A stretch of 36,031 nucleotides of DNA from VFBF01 sp033764865 (GCA_033764865.1 JANRIM010000068.1:1-36031), one strand, 5' to 3'; shown: positions 1 through 8,532, counted from the stretch's first letter. The notes: generated from the sequence alone by a model not told the origin. Program-made: numbers and translations.

Positions 1-765
1 CCAGCGCCAGAACAGGGCGGCGCGCTCAGAGGCCGTGCCACGATCGGTGATCTGTTCAATCTCGCGTTCGCCGCCGTAGCGGCTGACGGCGAGGATCGTG
101 GCCCCGTGCATGGCGAACAGCAGCGCCGAGCCATACAGGAACGCGATCGAAAGCGCGTGGAACGGATTATAGAACAGGTTGCCGTAGGTGATGGAGAACG
201 CGCCGGTCCAGTCCAGGTGCGTGAAGATGCCGAACGGCACCGCCTCGCTCCAGCTGCCCATGAAGATCGGGCGGATGAAGCCCAACACGAGATAGAGCCA
301 GATTGCGGACGCGAAGGCCCAGGCCACGTGCGTACCGAGCCCGAGGGCGCGGGCCCGCGTGTACGTGCGCACCCACCAGAGAATGATCGACGTGGTCAGG
401 AAAAAGCCCGCCATCAGCCACCAGCCGCCTTCCGCCAGCGGTGGGAAGAACTGGAGACCGCGCTCCGGCGGCGGCGGATCAAGCGTCAGCCACGGCAGCC
501 GGCGGATGAACTCCACCGGATTCCAATCGACCGACGCCAGCATGTTGAGGCCGATGATCTCGATGGCGATGAAGCCGCACACGAGAGAGGCCACGCCCGT
601 CCAGCCAAGGTAGATCGGACCGAGCTGCGCATTGCCGATGCGGCCGAGGAAGTGCCAGAAGGACACCCCTTCCTCGCGTGGCATGTTGCCTACGGGCAGG
701 GCGACGCCGAGTTCGACGGGGCCGCGGACCTGCACTTGAGTAAAGATGTTTTGATAGCCAGCCAT
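1..765 (-). CDS. pufM: Photosynthetic reaction centre M subunit, 3' end cut by window edge
   Basis: Integral membrane subunit of the type II reaction centre; with PufL it binds the special pair, accessory bacteriochlorophylls, bacteriopheophytins, quinones and the non-haem iron. The visible 255 residues run in one open frame to base 1 with no stop, so roughly the last 50-70 residues lie outside the window. The family's ligands are visible: H183 in THLDW, H203 in YNPFHALS (special pair), H220 in AMHG and E235 in GGEREIEQ (iron ligands), equal to the canonical numbering plus one. ATG at 765 is preceded by GAGGAG about nine bases upstream, and lies 15 bases after the pufL stop. Last visible gene of the pufBALM operon. 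Identity is certain; only completeness is unknown. Confidence 0.97.
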   Translation of the reverse strand, partial: MAGYQNIFTQVQVRGPVELGVALPVGNMPREEGVSFWHFLGRIGNAQLGPIYLGWTGVASLVCGFIAIEIIGLNMLASVDWNPVEFIRRLPWLTLDPPPPERGLQFFPPLAEGGWWLMAGFFLTTSIILWWVRTYTRARALGLGTHVAWAFASAIWLYLVLGFIRPIFMGSWSEAVPFGIFTHLDWTGAFSITYGNLFYNPFHALSIAFLYGSALLFAMHGATILAVSRYGGEREIEQITDRGTASERAALFWRW

Positions 766-780
766 GGCCGTTGCTCCTCG

Positions 781-1605
781 CTAGCCCCAGATCGGAAGGT
801 TGAGCCACCAGTCCCACCATTCCGGCCATCCAAGGGACCAGACGGGGCCGCTGATGATGATGCACACCGCGCTCCAGAACCCGGCCGAGAGGGCGAGGAA
901 CAGACCGACGCGGTGAATGCCGAGCGTGCCGACGGAATAGCCGAGAACGTCACGGAAGAAGGTGTCTTCGTGCTCCGGCGTCTTCACGACCTCCCCCTTA
1001 CCTGGGTTGGTTGCGGAGAGGATGAGCGAGCCGTGCAGCGCGAGCGCGAACGCGTTCACGAAGAAGAACGACACGGCCACCATGTGCGCCGGGTTGTAGT
1101 GGAAATTGATGTACGTGTAGCCGACGTTCGACACCCAATCGAGGTGGCTGAAAATCCCGTACGGGAAACCATGACCCCAGGCGCCCATCAGGACGGGCCG
1201 GAACACCACCAGCGTAACGTAGGCGAAGATCGCCATGCCAAAAGCCGCCGGCACATGCAGGCCCATGCCGAGCTTGCGCGCGATCTCCACTTCACGCAGC
1301 GCCCAGGAGCAGAAGGCGCCGATCGCGCAGATCGTGACGACCTGCCAGATGCCCCCCTCTTTCAGAGGCGCGATCTGGAGCCCGTAGGCGAGATCGGGCG
1401 GCGCGATGCTGATCAGCCAGACGTTCCACGTCGGGCCGATCGCGGCGCCATAAAGGATCATCGCCGTGCCGAGCGCAGCGAAGAACAGGGACGTGACCCC
1501 AAAGAAACCCACGTAGAACGGCCCGACCCAGAAGTCGAACAGGTCGCCGCCGATCAGGGTTCCGCCGCGCACACGGTATTTGCGCTCAAAACTAAGCAAG
1601 GCCAT
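781..1605 (-). CDS. pufL: Photosynthetic reaction centre L subunit
   Basis: The 274-residue L subunit, full length for the family, with five membrane helices. Visible ligand residues are H154 (SHLDW), H169 and H174 (NFHYNPAHM; H174 is the special-pair ligand), H191 (ALHG) and H231 (GIHRVG; iron ligands), each one above the canonical number because Met is counted. The C terminus is tryptophan-rich. The ATG at 1605 has a GGAGG eight bases upstream. It is separated from pufA by 138 bases holding a strong hairpin, and is followed closely by pufM. This spacing is the usual arrangement in which pufBA messenger outlasts pufLM messenger. No anomalies seen. Confidence 0.98.
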   Translation of the reverse strand: MALLSFERKYRVRGGTLIGGDLFDFWVGPFYVGFFGVTSLFFAALGTAMILYGAAIGPTWNVWLISIAPPDLAYGLQIAPLKEGGIWQVVTICAIGAFCSWALREVEIARKLGMGLHVPAAFGMAIFAYVTLVVFRPVLMGAWGHGFPYGIFSHLDWVSNVGYTYINFHYNPAHMVAVSFFFVNAFALALHGSLILSATNPGKGEVVKTPEHEDTFFRDVLGYSVGTLGIHRVGLFLALSAGFWSAVCIIISGPVWSLGWPEWWDWWLNLPIWG

Positions 1606-1669
1606 GGCCCGCGCCTCCGCAATCTCGATGGATCAAGTCGCATCGAATGCCCGAGAGGAAGAAAACTTC

Positions 1670-1712
1670 GGTGGCGGACGAACCCGGCTTGAACCGGCGT
1701 TCGCCCGCCGCC
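1670..1712 (-). promoter_or_regulatory. pufA-pufL intercistronic mRNA hairpin
   Basis: An inverted repeat pairs 1670-1683 with 1699-1712 (14 positions, two mismatches or wobbles) and continues inward as CCGG (1684-1687) with CCGG (1694-1697) around a six-base loop, with one base bulged. In the transcript it lies 31 bases after the pufA stop and well before the pufL ribosome site. In Rhodobacter a hairpin at this position is known to protect the upstream pufBA segment from 3' exonucleases, giving more LH1 than reaction-centre protein. There is no U-run, so a simple terminator is less likely. The structure is seen; the stabilising role is inferred by position. Confidence 0.75.
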
Positions 1713-1743
1713 AGTTACGCATGCGATCTACGATCGTGTGCGC

Positions 1744-1950
1744 TCAGGAATGCTCGACCGGCGCCGATGCTGGATTTGCATCCAGCATGATCGAAGCCGC
1801 TGGTGTCGACCGTGCACCTGGACCTTCGATCCAGTTGAAGCGGTCGGTGCTGAGCAGGATGAAGTGAATCAACACTGCTAGCGTAAACAGGAAGACGAAC
1901 AGACCCACGAGCACACGCCGGGGATCGAACAGAAGCCAAACTTTCCACAT
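1744..1950 (-). CDS. pufA: LH1 antenna alpha polypeptide
   Basis: A 68-residue light-harvesting 1 alpha chain. It opens with MWKVWLLFDPRR, typical of LH1 alpha, then one membrane helix at about residues 13-34 holding the bacteriochlorophyll ligand H29 in the A-x-x-x-H motif (A25 to H29), then STDRFNWIEG. A tail of about 24 residues rich in Ala, Pro and Ser follows the conserved core; LH1 alpha chains vary in tail length. The start is ten bases after the pufB stop, with GGAG overlapping that stop. Forms the LH1 ring round the reaction centre together with PufB. Confidence 0.96.
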   Translation of the reverse strand: MWKVWLLFDPRRVLVGLFVFLFTLAVLIHFILLSTDRFNWIEGPGARSTPAASIMLDANPASAPVEHS

Positions 1951-1960
1951 GGCGTCTCTC

Positions 1961-2188
1961 CTAACCGAACAGCGTTGTGGCCACTTGGCTGGCGAGCGTC
2001 ACGGCGTCCTGGATCTCGGCGTAACCGCCGGGTCCGGGAAGCCACGGACGCCACATCCAGACAAGGAAGTGGGCCGCGATCGCGATCAGCGTGAAGAGAA
2101 TGAAGCTCCCCATGAAGATGCGATGAAATTCCTTTGCCTCGGCCTCGGTGAGGCCGGACAGGGAACCTGTGCGGGCGTCTCTTTCCAT
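1961..2188 (-). CDS. pufB: LH1 antenna beta polypeptide with C-terminal extension
   Basis: A 75-residue light-harvesting 1 beta chain. The N-terminal LTEAEAKEFHRIF segment, helix at about 25-45 with ligand H40 (A36-x-x-x-H), second conserved H22 and the WMWRPWLPG ending are typical of the family. Many LH1 beta chains end at about 48-55 residues; here some 23 residues continue past RPWLPG, ending in a mixed hydrophobic stretch. By family topology that tail would be periplasmic. The start is well supported by GGAGGG seven bases upstream of the ATG, the strongest ribosome site in this operon. First gene of pufBALM, 192 bases after bchZ. Confidence 0.95.
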   Translation of the reverse strand: MERDARTGSLSGLTEAEAKEFHRIFMGSFILFTLIAIAAHFLVWMWRPWLPGPGGYAEIQDAVTLASQVATTLFG

Positions 2189-2380
2189 TACTTACCCTCC
2201 ATTCACGCTCGGTGGGCGTCGCTGCGGCCAATCCCCCGCAGCTGGGCCGATCGCGACGACAGTCGCCGCGACAGTTTGCGCGGTCCGCCGCTGGCGCACC
2301 GAGAAGTGGGAGCGCGCGGCGCTCCTGTGTGTGTGGCGCTGCGCGCCGGAGGATCTGAGAGAGACACGCATCATCGGCCC

Positions 2381-3820
2381 CTACATCAAATACTTCTGGG
2401 CGACCGAGAAACGGTCATGGGTGACCCGGCTTTCGCCGGCGATGCGCGCTTCGCGCTCGGCGGCGTCACGGAGACGCTTCGCAGCGGATATGCGGATCAC
2501 GACGGGCTGGGCGTCGACCAGAGCGTCGAGCGCCGCCTTGGCGTCGTCATCCCAGGCCAATTCTGCGTGACGACGCGCCGGCGTCGCTTCGGCCTTGTCC
2601 ATTTGCGTCGCGATCGGAAGGATGTGGAACAGCGCATCGAAAAGCGCGTTGCACACCTCCTGCACCAGATAGGTAGAGCCCGCGTAGCCCATGAACGGCG
2701 TTCCCGTGTGCCGACGGATGACCGCGCCGGGAAATGACGCCGGCACGTACGAGGCCCGCGAGCCTAGCTCCGCCATGTACATCCGCTCGTTGAAGCTGCC
2801 GAAGACGACGAGCGGCGGCTTGTCCTTCAGACCCTGCCGGACGGCGTCATTGTCGGTCTTGGCGCCGGCGCAGCGCGACACCGCAAACGTGCAGGGCAAG
2901 CCGAGATCCGTCTCAAGGAAGTTGCGGACGCCGCGGGCGTAGGTCTCATTGGCGACGATGGCGAAGCTCGCCGTGCCGAAAAAATCCTGCGTGACCGACC
3001 GCCATAGGTCCCAGACGGGCTTGATGGTGGTGTGCTTCTCGCGCTCGATGAAGGGCTCCGGATCCAGCCCCGTCAGTTCGCCCAGCTTGCGCAGGAAGAG
3101 CGTCGTGGATTCAAGTCCGATCGGGGCCTGCAGGTACGGTCGCTCGAGCGTCTCGCAGAGATTGCGCCCGAACTCCCGGTACATGCACACGTTGAGTTCG
3201 GCGTCCGCCAGCTTGCGGACGTCCGCCAGATGGCTGCCGAGGGGAAACACCATCCCCACCTCCGCGCCGACACCTTCCACAAGGCGACGGATCTCGGCGA
3301 GATCGGACGGCATGTTGAACGTGCCGTACATGGGGCCGATGATGTTGATCCGGGGCTTCTGGCCTTCCTTGCGCGGACGCGCCTTCGGCACCTTTTTCGC
3401 GCCGAACTGCGTCCACAGCCAGGTGAGCGCGCGGTCGGCGCTTTGCCATTGGTCTTCGTCGATCGTCCGCGGCAGGAAGCGCTGGATGTTGGTGCCTTCG
3501 GGAGTCACGCCTCCGCCGATCATTTCGGCGATGGATCCGGTGACGACGACGGCGGGAAGATCACGGTCCAGGGTCTTCCAGGCGCGTTTCATCGCACCCT
3601 CGGTGCCGGTTTGGCCAAGTTCCTCCTCACCGAGGCCCGTCACGACAATGGGCAGCTCGTGCGGTGGCAGGCCGTCCGTGTAGTGCAGGACCGAGGTGAC
3701 CGGGAGGTTCTCACACCCCACAGGACCATCAATGATCACCTGCAGGCCCTTGACGGCCGTGAACGCATAGACCGCGCCCCAGTAGCCGCCGGCGCGATCA
3801 TGATCGAGGACGAGCGTCAT
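2381..3820 (-). CDS. bchZ: Chlorophyllide a reductase subunit Z
   Basis: A 479-residue subunit of the nitrogenase-like chlorophyllide a oxidoreductase (COR), which with BchY forms the catalytic component reducing ring B of the chlorin to a bacteriochlorin. The nitrogenase component-1 fold is recognisable: YWGAVYAFTAVKGLQVIIDGP near the start with C36 in GPVGCEN, a family iron-sulfur ligand position, then VVTGLGEEELG and a long C-terminal helical tail ending in the DUF-like region of BchZ. The frame stays open well upstream, but ATG 3820 overlaps the bchY stop as ATGA and matches the family N terminus (MTLVLDHDRA). Translationally coupled to bchY. Confidence 0.96.
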   Translation of the reverse strand: MTLVLDHDRAGGYWGAVYAFTAVKGLQVIIDGPVGCENLPVTSVLHYTDGLPPHELPIVVTGLGEEELGQTGTEGAMKRAWKTLDRDLPAVVVTGSIAEMIGGGVTPEGTNIQRFLPRTIDEDQWQSADRALTWLWTQFGAKKVPKARPRKEGQKPRINIIGPMYGTFNMPSDLAEIRRLVEGVGAEVGMVFPLGSHLADVRKLADAELNVCMYREFGRNLCETLERPYLQAPIGLESTTLFLRKLGELTGLDPEPFIEREKHTTIKPVWDLWRSVTQDFFGTASFAIVANETYARGVRNFLETDLGLPCTFAVSRCAGAKTDNDAVRQGLKDKPPLVVFGSFNERMYMAELGSRASYVPASFPGAVIRRHTGTPFMGYAGSTYLVQEVCNALFDALFHILPIATQMDKAEATPARRHAELAWDDDAKAALDALVDAQPVVIRISAAKRLRDAAEREARIAGESRVTHDRFSVAQKYLM

Positions 3821-5361
3821 GTGCCGACCGCCTCTTCCTGGGCGCGCGCGGCCGCCGTAGTCTTGGCGTACTTCGTCTTGAATTCCGGACGATCTTTCGG
3901 GAGCGTCTCCCACTGGCCGGCGGCGTAGCCCGTTCCCACCCCCTGGAAGAACGCAGACATCCGGTCGAACCGGTCCTTGTTGGCGAGCGCGGCGTTGATG
4001 ACCTGCGCCAAAGACCCCGCGCCTGCGGGGCCCATGAGCGGGCGGGCGGAGATCAGATTGGTGAAGTACAGCGCGGGAATGGACCGTTCCTTCGCGTGCT
4101 GCACCACCGGCGTCGTGCCAATCGCGAGATCGGGGCCAAACGTTTCGACTGCGGCGATGTCCTGTTCCAGCGACGCGCGGAACTGCACTTTCACGCCACG
4201 CGCTTCCAGCCACTCGCGATCGGGATCCGACCACTGCGTGCGCGGACAGGCGGTGCCGACGTACGGCACGTCCGCGCCGCTCTCCACAAGCAGCCGCGCC
4301 ACGAGCAATTCCGATCCCTCGTAGCCCGAAAGCGTGATGCGACCCTTGATGGGGGACGCCGCAAGCGCGGTCGCGATGGCGGGAAGGATGACGTTCTTGG
4401 CGCTGTCCACGCGCGATTGCGCGACGCCGCACGCTGCGCCGACGGCATCGAGCCAGGCCGCCGTTCCGTCACGACCCACCGGCGCCGAGCCGATGACAGT
4501 GCGCCCCGCGGCGGTGAACTCCCGCACGCTGGCGGTGTAGAACGGATGGATGGCGCCCACGGCCGCACAATCGAGTGCGGCGTACAGCTCCCGCCACTCG
4601 CGGGTCGGCACCACGGGGCCGGCGGCGAGCCCGAGCGGGGCGAGCATCATGCCGATGCCTACTGGGTCTGCGGGAAACATCTCGCCCAGCAGGGTGATTG
4701 TGGGACGATCCGGGCGCTCGCGCGGCGCCGCCACAGGACCCTGCTCAGCTTCGGTGCGGGCATAACGCAGCATGGCCCCGGCCAGGACGTCCTTCGCCTC
4801 CGCGTGCGTGGGCACGCCGAAGCCCGGAACGTCGATGCCGATGATCCGAACCCCGTTGATCTCTTTCGGAAGCAGCTGAAGCGGCACGCCGGACGCCGTC
4901 GGCACACAGAGGTTGGTGACGACGATGGTGTCGTAGAGATCGGGATCGGCGAGCTTAAAGACAGCCTCGCGGATATCCTCGAACAACTTGCCCGTGACCA
5001 GAGATTCCGAGTTGAACGGTACGTAACCTACGGTCCGGCGTGCGCCGTAGAAGTGCGCCGTGAACGTCAGGCCGTAGACGCAGCAGGCCGACCCCGAGAG
5101 CACCGTCGCCGTGCGACGCATCCGCAAGCCCACGCGTAGCGATCCGAACGCGGGGCACATGCTCTGCGGCTGATCATGGGGACCTTTCGGATAATCCCGC
5201 GCATACTGGTCAAGCAGGGCTGTCTTGCCGGCCGCGCTCGCGGCAGCGTGCATGGTCGGGGCGCCGGCGTGGCATCCGCCGCTTTCGTGCGGCGGCGGCT
5301 GGTCGGCGAGCGGCGTCACGCCATCAAGGCCGGCCGAGTCGGAGGCGAAGCGGTCGCTCAT
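3817..5361 (-). CDS. bchY: Chlorophyllide a reductase subunit Y
   Basis: A 514-residue nitrogenase-like partner of BchZ in the COR catalytic tetramer. Candidate iron-sulfur cysteines are C69 (SMCPAFGSLR), C93/C94 (SGSACCVYG) and C152 (TNLCVPTASG), in the order expected for this family. The first 45 or so residues are Gly/Ala/Pro-rich and poorly constrained, so a start further downstream is possible. It ends in ATGA overlap with bchZ and begins six bases after the bchX stop, supporting a single bchXYZ transcript. The bacteriochlorin-forming step it catalyses is specific to bacteriochlorophyll synthesis. Confidence 0.95.
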   Translation of the reverse strand: MSDRFASDSAGLDGVTPLADQPPPHESGGCHAGAPTMHAAASAAGKTALLDQYARDYPKGPHDQPQSMCPAFGSLRVGLRMRRTATVLSGSACCVYGLTFTAHFYGARRTVGYVPFNSESLVTGKLFEDIREAVFKLADPDLYDTIVVTNLCVPTASGVPLQLLPKEINGVRIIGIDVPGFGVPTHAEAKDVLAGAMLRYARTEAEQGPVAAPRERPDRPTITLLGEMFPADPVGIGMMLAPLGLAAGPVVPTREWRELYAALDCAAVGAIHPFYTASVREFTAAGRTVIGSAPVGRDGTAAWLDAVGAACGVAQSRVDSAKNVILPAIATALAASPIKGRITLSGYEGSELLVARLLVESGADVPYVGTACPRTQWSDPDREWLEARGVKVQFRASLEQDIAAVETFGPDLAIGTTPVVQHAKERSIPALYFTNLISARPLMGPAGAGSLAQVINAALANKDRFDRMSAFFQGVGTGYAAGQWETLPKDRPEFKTKYAKTTAAARAQEEAVGT

Positions 5362-5367
5362 GCGAGG

Positions 5368-6357
5368 CTACACCGCATCGTATACGACTTCGAGGGTGCG
5401 CTTTTCGGCGAACACGCCGCCGCGCATGTCGGCCTGCGTCGCCGGGCGAAGCACGAAGTCCCCGCCGGTCTGGTCCGGCGCAAAGAGGCCGAGCAGCCCG
5501 TCCTGCGTAAGCGGTTTAGGGCGAACAGGCGGCGCATCCGCAACGTTCTGCGCCAGCTCCTCGAAAAGCGGCCCCCAGCGTTCTCCGGGCATGCCGATGA
5601 TCTGGTAGTTGGCCGACTTGCGTCGGATGTCCTCGTCCGCGGGAATAGCCGACAGCACGGGGATGCCGACGGCGGCGGCGAACGCATGGGCCTCGCCCGT
5701 GCCGTCATCCTTGTTGATCAACATGCCCGCAACACCAACATTGCCGCCGAGCTTGCGGAAGTACTCCACCGCCGAGCAGACATTGTTGGCGACATACAGC
5801 GACTGCAGATCGTTCGACCCGACGACGATCACTTTCTGGCACATGTCGCGGGCGATCGGCAGGCCGAACCCGCCACACACGACATCGCCAAGGAAGTCGA
5901 GAAGCACGTAGTCGAAGCCCCACTCGTGAAAGCCGAGCTTCTCCAGGAGTTCGAAGCCATGGATGATGCCACGACCTCCGCACCCGCGGCCAACCTCAGG
6001 CCCGCCAAGCTCCATCGCGAACACACCGTCCCGGGTGAAGCAGACGTCCTCGATGCGCACCTCCTCGCCCGCGAGCTTTTTCTTCGCGGATGTCTCGATA
6101 ATCGTGGGGCATGACTTGCCGCCAAACAGAAGGGACGTCGTGTCCGACTTCGGATCGCAGCCGATGAGCAGAACCCGCTTGCCCTGTTGGGCCATCATGT
6201 AGCTGAGGTTGGAGAGCGCAAAGCTTTTGCCGCTGCCGCCCTTGCCGTAGATCGCGATGACTTGCGTTTCCTTCGTCGCCTCGCCCGTGTGCACGGGATC
6301 AGGCTCGATGGCGGCTTCATCGCGCAAGGCGCGATTGTCCAGCAGCGTAACGCTCAT
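5368..6357 (-). CDS. bchX: Chlorophyllide a reductase iron protein X
   Basis: A 329-residue NifH/BchL-type ATPase, the electron donor to BchYZ. The P-loop GKGGSGKS is at residues 38-45, GCDPKSD at 66-72, and the two cysteines that bridge the 4Fe-4S cluster across the homodimer are C126 (GRGCGGRG) and C161 (DVVCGGFGLP). Like other BchX proteins, and unlike BchL, it has an N-terminal extension of about 30 residues before the first strand. The ATG overlaps the bchC stop by four bases, so translation is probably coupled to bchC. Confidence 0.97.
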   Translation of the reverse strand: MSVTLLDNRALRDEAAIEPDPVHTGEATKETQVIAIYGKGGSGKSFALSNLSYMMAQQGKRVLLIGCDPKSDTTSLLFGGKSCPTIIETSAKKKLAGEEVRIEDVCFTRDGVFAMELGGPEVGRGCGGRGIIHGFELLEKLGFHEWGFDYVLLDFLGDVVCGGFGLPIARDMCQKVIVVGSNDLQSLYVANNVCSAVEYFRKLGGNVGVAGMLINKDDGTGEAHAFAAAVGIPVLSAIPADEDIRRKSANYQIIGMPGERWGPLFEELAQNVADAPPVRPKPLTQDGLLGLFAPDQTGGDFVLRPATQADMRGGVFAEKRTLEVVYDAV

Positions 6358-7292
6358 GCGCAGCTTCTCCAGTCCAGCACCATTTTCAGGCAGGCCACGT
6401 CGGTGAATGCCGTGCGGTAGGCATCCCTGGCGTCCATGGCGTCCCGTCGGTGCGTAATGAGGCCGTCCAGCGACAGTCGTCCCGACCCGATCAGCGCCGA
6501 GGTGGCCTCAAGGTCATTCGGCGCCCACTCGGCCGCCACGCGCAGGCGCGCTTCCTTCATGAAAGCCGGCGGGAAGGTGAACGTGAGCGGCTGGTCGTAA
6601 AACCCGGCGAGCACCACTTCACCACCTTTGGCGAGGCGCCCGATAAGGGTGTCCAGCAGGCGTCCGTCGCCGCTGGCGTCGTAGATGGCGCGATAGTCGC
6701 GGCGGTCATCGGCGTCGGGATCGACCACGCGATAGCCGGTGGCGCCGTCGTGGCGCGCGGCGTTGGTTTCCCAGACGGTCGGCGCAGGCGCACCCTCCGC
6801 CATCGTCAGGCGGGCCAGGAGACGGCCCAAAACGCCATGGCCGACGATCAGGTCCGGCTTGTCACGCCCGTTGGCGATGGCGTGGCGCGCTGTGGCGGCC
6901 AGCGCAATCAGCACGCCCTGCTCGGCAAGGGATTCAGCGATCGGCAAAACCCGCCCGCTCGGCGCCACTAGGCGCCGCGCTGCGCCGCCGAACAAACCGC
7001 GCGCATCCTTGAATGCGGTCGATCCCGGGACGAACACGCTCTCGCCGATGCGACTGCGCGCACGTGCGCCCGCGTCGATGACGCGCCCGACGGATTCGTA
7101 TCCCGGCACCAGCGGATAGCCCATGCCCGGGAAAGGCGGCATCCGCCCTGACCACAGGAGACGTTCCGTGCCGGCGCTGACGCCGCTCCAGGCCACATCC
7201 ACCACGACGTCGTCCGCCGTCGCGGGGTGCAGGTCGAGCTTGCGAAGCGACAAGCGCTCCGGCCCTTCCAGCACGACGGCGACGGTATCCAT
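6354..7292 (-). CDS. bchC: 3-Hydroxyethyl bacteriochlorophyllide a dehydrogenase
   Basis: A 312-residue member of the zinc-less medium-chain alcohol dehydrogenase group. It oxidises the C3 hydroxyethyl group of bacteriochlorophyllide to the acetyl group of bacteriochlorophyll a. GYESVGRVIDAG and VFVPGSTAF in the N-terminal GroES-like part and the nucleotide-binding GHGVLGRLLARL segment support the assignment; position at the head of bchCXYZ is diagnostic. The start ATG 7292 has GGAG eight bases upstream. The promoter with a PpsR-type operator lies 50-80 bases further upstream, in the gap after crtF. Confidence 0.95.
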   Translation of the reverse strand: MDTVAVVLEGPERLSLRKLDLHPATADDVVVDVAWSGVSAGTERLLWSGRMPPFPGMGYPLVPGYESVGRVIDAGARARSRIGESVFVPGSTAFKDARGLFGGAARRLVAPSGRVLPIAESLAEQGVLIALAATARHAIANGRDKPDLIVGHGVLGRLLARLTMAEGAPAPTVWETNAARHDGATGYRVVDPDADDRRDYRAIYDASGDGRLLDTLIGRLAKGGEVVLAGFYDQPLTFTFPPAFMKEARLRVAAEWAPNDLEATSALIGSGRLSLDGLITHRRDAMDARDAYRTAFTDVACLKMVLDWRSCA

Positions 7293-7341
7293 GGGCGGCT
7301 CTCCGGTATCGGACGCATCAGACGGCGCCTGTGGAGCAAGG

Positions 7342-7373
7342 TGTTAGTGTAAATGGACACTCAAGAGTGTCAA
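7342..7373 (-). promoter_or_regulatory. bchC promoter with PpsR/CrtJ-type operator
   Basis: TGT at 7342-7344 and ACA at 7357-7359 are separated by exactly 12 bases, the PpsR/CrtJ consensus spacing. On the minus strand a perfect -35 TTGACA (complement of 7368-7373), a 16-base spacer and a -10 TACACT (complement of 7346-7351) fit a sigma-70 promoter, placing transcription start roughly 45 bases before bchC. The operator overlaps the -10 and spacer, as expected for repression. An extra AGTGTC half-site (7366-7371) makes a 7-bp-arm inverted repeat with GACACTC at 7356-7362. Sites are seen; regulation by PpsR is inferred. Confidence 0.75.
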
Positions 7374-7407
7374 TCTTTCTGGACGACTCGTCGGTCGATT
7401 TCTTTCC

Positions 7408-8526
7408 TCAGGCTTGCGCCGTCACCACCTGGACGAGCATGGGGTTGCGCGCGGGCAGGCTGCGGGGACGGCGGAACCCCGCCTCCGCTAAATATTGTTT
7501 GTATTCCGCAGGTTGACGGACCCGCCCGCGCCCCATGGCGAACAAGTAAAGTCCGAAGTAGGCGTCCGCCATCGGGTCGGCGCGCGGTGCTCGGGACATC
7601 GGCTCCGCCACGACGATGACGCCGCCTTTGGGTAGCGCCCGTCGCACGGACGCCAGAATCGCCCGGACGCCAGCGTCGTCGTGATCGTGCAGGACTCGGA
7701 TCAGCGTGATGGCGTCGGCCCCTTGGGGCAGTTCGTCTTTGAGGAAGTCCCCGCTCGCCGTGGTCGCGCGCGCGCCCAGACCGGCGGCGGTAAACCGCTC
7801 CACGGCCCGCGCCGCCACCGCCGGCAGATCGAACAGCACAACCTCAAGCGACGGCGCCTGGCCCGCCACAGCGAGCAGAAACGCGCCCTCTCCCCCGCCC
7901 ACATCCATCACCCGCCGATGCCGGCCAAGCGGATAAGCATGCAGGACGTCGACCGCGATCATGGGTTGCGAGGCCGCCATGAGCGCCGAGTACGGCGACA
8001 CTGCAGCCGGGCTTGCGCTGTCGGGATCGGCCGCACGCGCATAGGGCCAGTACGCGGCGAGCGCGCCCGCGCCGCCGCCGCTGCGCAGGAGCGCCACCGG
8101 ATCTGCGAGATCTTCGTAGAAGTGGCGGTGATGGGCGATCATCTCGCCGAGGCCTGCATTGCCGCGCAGTGCGGCGCCGAGAGGCCCGAGCACGTAACCG
8201 TCCGGACCGAGGCGCTCCACCAGGCCGATGGAGGCCGCCGCCGCAAGCAGCACCTTGAGCGACCCGGAGTGGATGTCCGTCGCCGTGGCGAGCGCTGCGG
8301 TCGACTGCGGGCCGGCCGCGAGATGGTCGAACAGGCGCACCGCGATGCACGCTGACAGGACTTGCGCGTACACAAACCCTGCGACGAGATCGAACACCTT
8401 GTCGGCCTGACGGTGCGCCACAGGTCGTGTAAGCGGGAACTCCGCCGCCCATCGCTGAAAGCCGGGACTGGACAGCAGCGCATTGCGCCACGCCACCCAC
8501 CGCGAGCGCCAGAACGGCCCTGCCAT
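7408..8526 (-). CDS. crtF: Hydroxyneurosporene O-methyltransferase
   Basis: A 372-residue SAM-dependent methyltransferase that methylates the C1 hydroxyl of acyclic carotenoids (demethylspheroidene, or the rhodopin/spirilloxanthin series). The plant O-methyltransferase-like layout is visible: an N-terminal winged-helix dimerisation part (residues about 40-120) and a Rossmann part with the SAM motif DVGGGEG at 208-214, then FDLP at about 234-237 and RVLHDHDD. It starts six bases after the crtE stop and is followed by the bchC promoter region. Its function fits with crtC and crtD elsewhere in the window. Confidence 0.93.
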   Translation of the reverse strand: MAGPFWRSRWVAWRNALLSSPGFQRWAAEFPLTRPVAHRQADKVFDLVAGFVYAQVLSACIAVRLFDHLAAGPQSTAALATATDIHSGSLKVLLAAAASIGLVERLGPDGYVLGPLGAALRGNAGLGEMIAHHRHFYEDLADPVALLRSGGGAGALAAYWPYARAADPDSASPAAVSPYSALMAASQPMIAVDVLHAYPLGRHRRVMDVGGGEGAFLLAVAGQAPSLEVVLFDLPAVAARAVERFTAAGLGARATTASGDFLKDELPQGADAITLIRVLHDHDDAGVRAILASVRRALPKGGVIVVAEPMSRAPRADPMADAYFGLYLFAMGRGRVRQPAEYKQYLAEAGFRRPRSLPARNPMLVQVVTAQA

Positions 8527-8532
8527 GAAGGA

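Noticed and set aside
106..1692. 528-residue plus-strand frame opposite pufM and pufL
   Set aside because: Shadow frame of pufL/pufM: Arg/Glu/His-rich low-information translation. The minus-strand frames have every reaction-centre ligand.
2192..2374. 60-residue minus-strand frame filling the bchZ-pufB gap, candidate pufQ
   Set aside because: It is Arg/Ser-rich with no membrane helix, unlike PufQ, and its start lacks a clear ribosome site. It looks like chance in GC-rich DNA.
3820..4432. Extended bchZ N terminus from an upstream start at 4432
   Set aside because: It overlaps bchY by about 600 bases out of frame; ATG 3820 overlaps the bchY stop as ATGA and matches the family N terminus.
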